Under the pieces are notes generated by a model. That model worked only from the letters and a program-made list of their open reading frames with translations. It searched no databases and was not told where the DNA came from. Below are positions 20,201-27,200 of a stretch of DNA of 64,000 nt, in pieces. Position 1 is the first letter of the stretch. Each line of letters begins with the position of its first letter. Origin of the DNA: an uncultured Sulfitobacter sp. (GTDB taxonomy: Bacteria > Pseudomonadota > Alphaproteobacteria > Rhodobacterales > Rhodobacteraceae); the NCBI RefSeq assembly GCF_947499945.1, contig NZ_CANMQD010000004.1, positions 124,001 to 188,000 of the forward strand. The letters run 5' to 3'. The position numbers and the translations under genes are program-made.

Positions 20201-21028
20201 GGCACCCACGCGGCCGGTGACACCTGGACCAATATCAATAACTTCATAGGCTCTGACCATAACGACCTGCTCAATGGGGACGATACTGCCAACATGCTGA
20301 CAGGTGGGATGGGCGATGATCTGCTGCGCGGACGTCTGGGAAGTGATACGCTGGATGGCAGCGACGGCTTTGATATGGCCAGCTATTCCGACAGTGATAC
20401 GTTTGTTTCGGTTAACCTCGCTACTGGTGCGACCACTGGTGGTGGTGCTGGCAACGATGCCGAAGGCGACATCTTCATCTCCATCGAAGACCTTCAGGGC
20501 TCACGCTTCGCAGACTCGCTGACCGGTGATGGTGGTGATAACTTTCTTGAGGGGCGTCTGGGTGCAGACGTGCTGAATGGTGGCGGCGGCGATGACACAG
20601 CAAGCTATGCTGGATCAGCGACCTTCGTGAATGTAAGCCTTCTGACGGGCTTTGCGGGTGGCGGCTTAACCAGCCACGGTACAGGTGACGTCTGGATCGA
20701 TATCGATAACTTCGTAGGTTCGGACCATAACGATCGCCTGAATGGTGACAACAATGCCAATGTTCTTGAAGGTGGACTGGGTGACGACACGTTGGCCGGT
20801 AATGGAGGCGAAGACGTCTTTATCTTTGTCGAAAACGGGGGCGTAGATGTGATCCTTGATTTTGAAGACGGCATTGACCGTCTGGATTTCACAAATCTCT
20901 CTACGTCTAGTCTTTTGATCACTGATGCAGGACCTGATGCGGTGATTGACTATGGAACGGGAAGCGTCATCATCGAGAATGCAGCGGGACTGGTGAGCTA
21001 CTTAGACATAGATGTGTTTGCACTTTAA
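17225..21028 (+). CDS. Large RTX (hemolysin-type calcium-binding) surface or secreted protein
   Basis: 1267 residues, strongly acidic and almost free of cysteine, with no Sec signal peptide, as expected for a type I secretion substrate. The N-terminal ~215 residues form a domain beginning LSPGDLIIVQYHAD with FTFVLLEAVDASTEIRFTDS, often seen at the start of marine RTX proteins. Cadherin/CSPG-like and VCBS-like modules follow (about 240-760: DEDDLHTITTSEL, VAAGG-type repeats, AVANDDAVSTDEVT). From about 775 to 1200 come glycine-rich nonapeptide repeats (GGXGXDXX) built into an alternating array. The C-terminus is a hydrophobic-acidic type I secretion-like tail (VSYLDIDVFAL). No TolC/HlyB/HlyD genes are nearby. 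Likely role: adhesion or biofilm; this is inference. Confidence 0.85.
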   Translation: MTNLSPGDLIIVQYHADTATGGSTIGDGFTFVLLEAVDASTEIRFTDSNFNADGSVSLDETTAVWTSGEALGAGTTVRIYDNVGGDSDGNWQTASFGALTFPNGSGNLTTSGDSIVAYQGPQAGLGQTPAQLLFGVALTDADNLGNPKTAEGWNTFGSTTDQNESALPNQLVGYEVGFAGAEPDNAYYNGPQSGDKAAILAAVTNPPNWVASDLPQISAPSLALPVEYNFSIFVASAAPTLDTNVVSNVDEDDLHTITTSELDTSDGDTADSAIVYTLDTATANGTLWVDADNSGTINNAEAALGVGGAFTQQNIVDGDLAYQHNGSETTSDSFQFDVSDGPNSINNQVHNFAIAPGNDAPVINGFNGDISAFNELFGGPVGIESGVNVGITDADDINFNGGTLTVSFTGGLSEDQLSINNGGASGIGVAGGGVFFNSSQIGTFTGGGNGADLVISFTSVNATPAIVSDLIEALRYDNSGGANPTAGARMINVVLNDGDDNSAPVAATVNVTAVNDNPTATGIPTDITVDENAFTALDLSDITVADPDSNPVAFTLTVSAGEIATSDGIGGLIPQGTSVTLSGTIAEFNTALATPNLLFYRGAVDVEGDNAATLTVTANDGDGSGVVTLGVVNIDITPENEAAVANDDAVSTDEVTVLNGDLFADNGSNADSDAESDPFFVTEVNGQSVLVGTPTTLISGATLTVNANGTFAYDPNGQFTDLAGPASGASNTTDTDTFSYTVTGGDTAQATVTINGLDNDDVLLGTANIDTLFGGIGNDTLLGGDDDDRLNGGAGADVLDGGANSISFFGGDRADYAGSAAWVNVSLETGFTGGGAGSHASGDTFIGIERLSGSMFGDRLRGDANNNVLTGVNGNDTLTGSGGADLMNGGSGVDTADYRTSISFVNLNLATNDNSGGGVGNNAEADTYSEIENLGGSRFDDFLTGDANDNVLEGNLGADALDGGGGTNTALYASSEGGVNVSLETGFAGGKSGTHAAGDTWTNINNFIGSDHNDLLNGDDTANMLTGGMGDDLLRGRLGSDTLDGSDGFDMASYSDSDTFVSVNLATGATTGGGAGNDAEGDIFISIEDLQGSRFADSLTGDGGDNFLEGRLGADVLNGGGGDDTASYAGSATFVNVSLLTGFAGGGLTSHGTGDVWIDIDNFVGSDHNDRLNGDNNANVLEGGLGDDTLAGNGGEDVFIFVENGGVDVILDFEDGIDRLDFTNLSTSSLLITDAGPDAVIDYGTGSVIIENAAGLVSYLDIDVFAL
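19660..20835 (+). repeat. A-B-A-B-A coding repeat array inside the RTX gene
   Basis: Five units of roughly 230 bases (about 77 residues). Units 1, 3 and 5 (from about 19676, 20153 and 20612) carry VNVSLETGF(T/A)GG, SHA-GD and NFIGSDHND. Units 2 and 4 (from about 19926 and 20391) carry VNLNLAT, GGGxGNxAExD and GSRFxDxLTGD. The like-to-like spacing is about 465 bases. Each unit ends in a nonapeptide calcium-binding block. Confidence 0.8.
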
Positions 21029-21149
21029 CGTCTTGGCACATTGAAAAGAACTATGCCTGCTCCGCGATGACTGAGTGGGCATAGTACCAATATCTTACGT
21101 CAGCGCCTATGGTTCCGAATAGCGATATTTTCTGAGAGGGCTTTGTTGG

Positions 21150-21661
21150 CTCATCGTGCCCACTAAGAAGTGGAAGATGAGACAGACATCCGGAACATGC
21201 AAAAGCCTTGGTGAGAAGAGTGTCAAAGACATCAAGCGAGCAACTTGCAAGCATGATTCACCTGAAGAGAAGATCCGCATTGTGCTGGACAGGTTGCGTG
21301 GTGAGGACAGCATTGCTGAGCTTTGCCGCCGTGACGGCATTTTTTAGGGCATTCGTTACAAATGGTCTGAGGAATTCACGGGCGCTGGCAAGAAGCGGCT
21401 GGCAGGCGATACAGCGCGGTCTGCGAACACTGACGAGGTGAAGGAGCTGCGCCGCAATATGAAGGAAGTCGTGGCGGAGTAAACACTCGACCTGCGTTTG
21501 CTTAAAGAGAGCATAACAGGCCCCACTCGGCAGAAAGCCTTGCAATCGCCTGCCGGGCAATGGATGGGGGCGACCCAGAATGAGGCACCCCGCATCCGAG
21601 AAACTTGAGATCATTCGGTTGGTTGAAGAAAGCCATCTGGCAGCTCGTTTGACGTTGGCAG
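21150..21661 (+). mobile_element. IS3-family insertion sequence remnant (orfA and start of orfB)
   Basis: A plus-strand stretch encodes a recognisable IS3-type OrfA: KSVKDIKRATCKHDSPEEKI, then RIVLDRLRGEDSIAELCRRDGI, a stop codon, RYKWSEEFTGAGKKRLAGDT, EVKELRRNMKEVVAE, a stop, and TLDLRLLKES. OrfB then begins SEKLEIIRLVEESHLAARLT and breaks off near 21661, where minus-strand host sequence takes over. About 900 bases of orfB and the right end are missing. In-frame stops within orfA show that it is inactive. GAGGGCTTTGTTG at 21136-21148 may be a trace of an IS end, but this is weak. Confidence 0.75.
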
Positions 21662-21826
21662 CGCCGCAACAACTTCAGAGGTACCAGTAGCTATATTGTA
21701 TTCAAAAGAATCCTCTACTGAGGCTAGAGGTTCTTCAATTTTGAAACCAAATTTCATCGTTCCGGTATCGACATTATGGTCTACACTAAAACGCTTTGAA
21801 GCGCTATCTTTGTCAAATCCCGCCAT
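21611..21826 (-). CDS. Small acidic protein of unknown function, C-terminus replaced by IS sequence
   Basis: 71 residues from an ATG at 21826 with an AAAGG site 9 bases ahead. The first ~53 residues (MAGFDKDSASKRFSVDHNVD and onward to GTSEVVA) look like genuine coding sequence: hydrophilic, acidic, no cysteine, no signal peptide. The last 17 codons are antisense to the orfB fragment of the IS3 remnant, so the original C-terminus was cut off and the frame now stops by chance within the IS. It follows the 165-residue gene by 42 bases and is probably in the same operon. I recognise no family. Confidence 0.5.
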   Translation of the reverse strand: MAGFDKDSASKRFSVDHNVDTGTMKFGFKIEEPLASVEDSFEYNIATGTSEVVAALPTSNELPDGFLQPTE

Positions 21827-21868
21827 CTATCAAGCCTTTACAAAATTGAATATCGTTTCTAAATATTA

Positions 21869-22366
21869 TCACACCGCTTGATCCTTAAAAAAAGTATCAA
21901 CTATATAAAATGCAGAAACGCATGAAAGTAGCGGTTTACTTTCTATAAACCCACTAAGTTGTGTAATTGTTTTTGTCATCCTATTCACATCAATAAGCGC
22001 AACATTCGCGAATGGGCCACTGTTTAATAAATTTTTGCCTGTGTACATATGAGACCGCGAAACGCCAAACGCGTTTTTCATAAACTGCGTAAGAGGCTTG
22101 GGGACATGAATAACATCTTCTTGGGAAGCTACGAACACAACTAATAAGTCACTTTCAGAAGGGCTTACCCACTCGTCCTTAAGCGCAAAATCATTTGTTC
22201 TGGACAATGCTACTGCCAGAAATTTGTCAAAGTCTCTCGGTGGAGATATTGAGCTGTTGGCAAGATAATTTCTATCACTTTGGCCCCTGACTTGTTCAGG
22301 TAAAGAGGACAAGACCAAGCCATACAAAACTATAGCTAAAATAGAACTTTTCACAATTTCTCCCAT
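21869..22366 (-). CDS. Putative exported protein of unknown function (165 aa)
   Basis: Starting at the ATG at 22366 the protein opens with a signal-peptide-like segment (MGEIVKSSILAIVLYGLVLS) and a likely cleavage after EQVRG. In-frame starts up to 22429 would only add a polar stretch. The mature part has alternating hydrophobic strands (DLLVVFVAS, NVALIDVNRM) and a C-terminal CVSAFYIVDTFF segment with a single conserved-looking cysteine. It lies between a similar exported gene upstream and a small acidic gene downstream. Strand order and the VDVN/FVNT segment make it a possible distant paralogue of its upstream neighbour. No family assigned. Confidence 0.55.
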   Translation of the reverse strand: MGEIVKSSILAIVLYGLVLSSLPEQVRGQSDRNYLANSSISPPRDFDKFLAVALSRTNDFALKDEWVSPSESDLLVVFVASQEDVIHVPKPLTQFMKNAFGVSRSHMYTGKNLLNSGPFANVALIDVNRMTKTITQLSGFIESKPLLSCVSAFYIVDTFFKDQAV

Positions 22367-22432
22367 ATTATTTTGTTGTGAACTTGAAGCGGCATGAAGC
22401 ATTTGCGCAAAGCGCCCCATCATCCCCAAACA

Positions 22433-23092
22433 CTAGGCAAGATTGAGCGTTGGCATCAAACCCTGAAGAACCGGATCCCACTGTAAAACTACTTCGTTAC
22501 CGGTGATCTCGAAGCCCACTGTAGCCTCTGACTTATTCTTGATATCAGCTTCGCTGAATCAACAGTTATTTACATTGAAGCGAAACGCTTCAGAATCGTC
22601 ATCCCATTCGGGATCAATATCAACGATCGACGCGTATATCAGCTTGGCAAAGCATTCCGCATTCAATTTGCGTGATGCAGTATTAACAAACAGAAACGCC
22701 ATACTTCGCCCGCCGCCCACTTCCACAACCATCATGTTTGTTATGGATTCATGGTGGGAGCCTTTTGCTCTCTCCACGAGCGGCCGGATGCTCTCTGCAT
22801 TCGGCACAGAGTCCGATGCATTCCACCCATTAACCTTGTATATAATCATATCCGCATCCGAGAATTTGACAGGTTTTTCCAAAGAGAAGAACTTACCCGC
22901 GTCTAATTTATGAAGATATTCACGCGTTCCATCACTTTTGAATTCAAAAATTATCCGGATAGGTAATTCGATTTTGGGAAAACTCTTATTCTCCGCCTGA
23001 GAGCTGACGGAGGATGCAATGTACAAAGTGATTATAATTATCAAAATTACGAATACTATAATTCTTTTGGTAAGACGAGTTATCGCGCTCAT
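22433..23092 (-). pseudogene. Putative exported protein with an in-frame TGA near its C-terminus
   Basis: The first 177 codons (22559-23092) encode an N-terminal membrane anchor or signal (VFVILIIIITLYIASSVSSQ) and a soluble domain with IELPIRIIFEF, ADMIIYKVNGW, SMAFLFVNTAS and ECFAKLIYASIVDI. The frame stops at a TGA (22559-22561) right after FRFNVNNC. The same frame then stays open for 41 more codons that read like real protein (FSEADIKNKSEATVGFEITG, then EVVLQWDPVLQGL) to a TAG at 22433-22435. Either a recent nonsense mutation trimmed the protein, or the extension is a coincidence and the 177-residue form is complete. No family recognised. Confidence 0.5.
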
Positions 23093-24207
23093 AAGACGCC
23101 CTCTCTTTATCTAGTAGACTGAGAAATGCATATTTTAAATATGTTACACTATAATACCTCCCTAGTAACCGTTTAAGCCGCCTTTCATTTGAAGTTTAAT
23201 GAGCGTTCGGTCCGACCTCCCTATGGCGTGGGGTCGCGGTGCTGAGACGGACAACGGTCGACATGACAGTGTGCTCTGCACTTAAGCAGTCTGACACTTC
23301 GCTCCGGGTGCGCTGAGCTTTGTATCCTGATTTCCACCGCCTCAGCATTACATGCGCCGCATCGTAATACTCACACCAACGTTGACGTTTGCAACAGGCG
23401 AGAGCTGGCTCGTAAAACGGGGGCAGAGTTGCCGGTATCAAAGCTGGATAAGTTCAGCCGAAAGGGATCGTTCATCGCAGGTTTGAGTGACATATGGCCG
23501 AGCCAATGTTCGCTTTTTGGAAACAATGGAAAAACTAATGGGTTTAGGAATCGCTGTAGACGCACATTTGAAAGAATGTGTTCTCTGATTTTTTTTCGCC
23601 GAAAGGGCTGATTTTAAGGCCTGGGATTGGCTTACTTCAAGATTTCGCCGATGTTCGAGAAGCTTGGAAGATCATACTGAGCGCCTTGGGAATTGATCAA
23701 GGAAGTATGGCGTTGGCAGGTCCACCCTCAAGATCCGTTTTAGAACTGCATTAAAATCCCCTCCCAGAGCCGGATCTTGAACAGCTGGAATGTTGTCCAC
23801 CGACATGATTGAGTTGATCAGTGACGTCCTGAGGGTAGTGCACGTCATTCGAATGAGGGTGTTGGGGGCCTGTCTCTTCGGCCGCACCACGCTATCCCTT
23901 TGCTGGACGCAAGGGCAGGGCGGTAAAGCGCAAAAGGCTCTACCATCTCTACACGGCGGGAAAGCTGGTAAAACGCGACCGAGGCTCACGAACGACAGCG
24001 CCCGCCGAAAGTGGCGGTGCAAATGTGACACGATGAGGGCCCCGCTTTTCGTTAAGAAACCAAACCGTCAGAGCAGCGCGGTAAGTGTGGGACATATCAG
24101 AATATCAACCAAGTATAGCGAAACCTGATCCGCAGACTGTCGGTGTGAATGAGAGAAGTCGGCGAAGCAATTCTATGAACAAGGATGGCGAAGTTTCTTT
24201 CCGTGAG
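23093..24207. other. 1.1 kb without an intact gene; probable decayed insertion sequences
   Basis: Scattered fragments only. Near 23905-23990 the plus strand spells GRKGRAVKRKRLYHLYTAGK and LVKRDRGSR, which resembles the N-terminal region of IS3-type OrfB transposases but is very short. The stretch 23196-23441 on the minus strand (VMLRRWKSGYKAQRTR) is open but unassigned. I see no tRNA, array or long repeat. Confidence 0.4.
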
Positions 24208-24238
24208 AGGGCCGAGGCAGCTTTGCTGTCTCGGCCCT
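24208..24238. terminator. Strong hairpin downstream of the 1687-residue gene
   Basis: AGGGCCGAG (24208-24216) pairs with CTCGGCCCT (24230-24238), extended by CAGC/GCTG around a TTT loop. It lies 45 bases past the stop of the minus-strand gene. There is no clean T-run on that strand, so a Rho-independent role is likely but not certain. Confidence 0.6.
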
Positions 24239-24282
24239 GCTCTTTTGGGATACATTGCCTTGCGGTCATCAATCGGGCGTTC

Positions 24283-27200
24283 TTACAGGATTGAAATCTG
24301 GAACAAGACGTCCTGATAATCCATGTCGCCGCCGCCCATCAGATCTTCAAAGCCGATGTTTAGGGCTTCGCCACCGACTGACACACCTGACAGGGCATGT
24401 TGGACCCCATCAGAGTTCAGGTCAGCTCGCAGGCTATGATACGTAGTAACATCGATCACCGAACCATTTACTTCGAGGGAAATATCGCTGCCATCGGCAA
24501 TATTTGCCGCAGCTCCCATATCACTGACAAAACGGAACGTATCCGTTTCATCCAGCAAGTCTCCGATCTGTGCGGTTTTGCCTTGGGCAATAAAGAAGCC
24601 CAATTTGTTGCCGGCTTCCACGTCGGTGATGTCGAGAGGCGTACCGTCATCACTGATCATGTCCTCGACAAGAATCCGCACATCAACGATGTCACCGGTT
24701 GTATCGACTTCATAAACACCAAGCGCATTGTGGATGGCGGCGGTGCTGCGTGCATCGGTAGTGAGCTTGAAATCAGTGACGCCATCACCTGTCAGAAACA
24801 GCTGATTGGAGACGCCGTTGATCGCGTCTGAACTCACTGATTTGCCTTCGCCCAGGTCGGGCAGGAAGGTTTCAAATGTCACCCGCGTTGCAGCACCCGC
24901 CTTGGCGGCCATGAAATCACCGCCGCGCAGGTCATTGGTGAATGTGACCGTCCCGTCGGCATTGTCATCGCCATCAATATCCACGCTCAGGCGCGCGGGG
25001 CTACGCTCAAGTGTGAAATCACTGCGGGTCAGTGACACCTGCCGGAAAATCAGCGCATCCTGTTCGCTCAGATCAACCATTGTGTTTCCAAAGTGGTTGG
25101 CAGGAGTATCGATGAACACATCGCGGCCTTCGCCGCCGGTGATGGTGTCATTTCCGCCGCCACCCGCGATGGTGTCATTGCCGCCCATCCCGTCTATTTC
25201 CTCGTCACCATTGCCACCTTGAAGGCTGTCGTGATCGGGGGTTCCATTGATATTGACAGGGGGGCCGAGTGCCAGAGGCAAGGTCACAAAGTCATCGCCT
25301 TCGCCATCACCCGGCGTACTGTCTGGATCGGTCTCGTTCACCCGCACGAGTTCTGCCGTGACATCGCCCGATCCTGTTCCCTCGACAGTCAGATTAAGCG
25401 TACGCGTCAGGTTGTCGCGCAGGTTGCCCAAGGTCCAGATGCCGGTGGTGGTGTCATAGGTGCCCTGAATTGCCTGTTGGGATGCAACAGTCATTCCTGT
25501 AGGCAGCGTCACTTTGACTTCCACATCCGATGCAACGCCAGGCCCGGCATTGTTGATGTCGATTTTCAACAAGCGGTTGGCATCGGCAGAACCTGCCTCG
25601 ACGCTTGCTGTAACCGACAGATCGGCCTCCTCTGGTAGTGCACCTGCCACAGGGGCGGCATCTACTGTCTGGTTGTCGCTCAGCACAATATCGAACCCGT
25701 CTGAACGAACAGTGGATGTGGTGCGGATCGTGCCTGCAGCAATTGCGGTGCCGCTCACGACCACGGTTACCTGCTCATCCGCAGCGAGATCGCCGAGATC
25801 CAGATCGTAGCTTGTGCCATTAAAGGTCGCAGGTTTGTCGAAGGTGATACCATCGGTATTGCTTATGACTTCTTCAAGCGTGATGTTTGTGGCCGCTGTG
25901 GTGCCGACGTTCTTGATCACAACGGAGTAGCTGAAATCTTCGCCCGCAGTGAGATCAGTAAGGCTGGCGATGCTCGATGTGACCTGAAGGCTGACCTCAT
26001 CAACCGTTTGCTCTTCTACAACCAGAACACCCGATACTGCCGAGTCATTGCCGCTTTCAGAGTCATAAGTGCCGGACAGGACATAGGCATCTGCTGCTAA
26101 CTGGTCTGCTGCAACCGCCGCCGCGTCCACCTCAACGTCTATGGTAAAGCTGGTCGTCGCGCCCGCCGCAATGTCACCCAGATCAAAAGCGTGGTCTGCC
26201 AGATCAGTAGTAGAGGCGGCAATCGACGATGTTTCCAACGGCGCAAGATCTGCCAGATTGATCAATGCGGTGATTGCTTTGGCAATATCCGTGGCAGAGT
26301 TGTTTGTCGCTGTGACAGTATAACGGATTGTGTCACCTGCCTTGGCCTCTTCGACGTCGGCCTCAATAGAAATTGAGATATCAGCCTCAGAGCCAACGTT
26401 CACGCTGAATGCGGTTTCGGCAATGGTGATCGGGTTCACGCCGTCATCTACAACTGCATAGACGAAGTAGTCATCCGGTACGACGCCTGTTGGATCCCAG
26501 ACGAAAGTACCGGTGCCTGCACCTGCTGCCAGATTGCCTGCGAAGACGCCGTCAAGTTCGGTAAGGTCGTCATCATAGAAAAAGCTGATGCTGACCGCAG
26601 AAGCGGGCGTGTCCAGAGTAAAGCTGTATTCAACGTCGCCGTCGGTTTGGATCACGGCTGTCGGACCAAAGACAAAAGTAGGCGATTCCGTTTCACCGCT
26701 TGCGGCGTATGTGACTTCGCCCAGACCAGTTGGATCGACGACTTCAAGATCCCATGTTCCTTCCTCTGGCGCGTCGATGATCACGACACGCTCTGTCGGG
26801 CTGGAGAAGTCTTCGACAACCATAATCCGGTTGGCAGCGAAATCCGCTTCTTGAATAACGGTGCCATCCGGTTTGACAACAAAGACACGTGCATCCGGAT
26901 CGGCATTTTCCCACAGCGCATTGAGCATGACGTATTCGCGCCCGCCAGTGATGAACCAGGACGATGTTTTCGGGATATTGTCGCCGCCAATGACATTCGC
27001 AGTCCCGTCGAAATTGACCCGCAGGCCAAGCGTAATGTCATAGGCTTTCCATGGTGTACTGATCGTCTTGGAGCCCCAGCCGGCGACGAAGTCGTTGTTG
27101 TTGGCGCCGTCATTGACAAAGATGATCGCACTGTTAGCCGAACCGAGTTTGGTACCGCCCGTCCAAGGTACGAAATCCGGGATCGCCACGGCGGTGTTGC

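Noticed and set aside
21050-21085. ACTATGCC/GGCATAGT inverted repeat behind the RTX gene
   Set aside because: Eight pairs around a 20-base loop with no T-run; too weak to call a terminator.
23672-24128. Open frames of about 115 codons on both strands
   Set aside because: No ribosome-binding site and no family; the plus strand carries only a short IS3-like piece, so neither frame is called as a gene.
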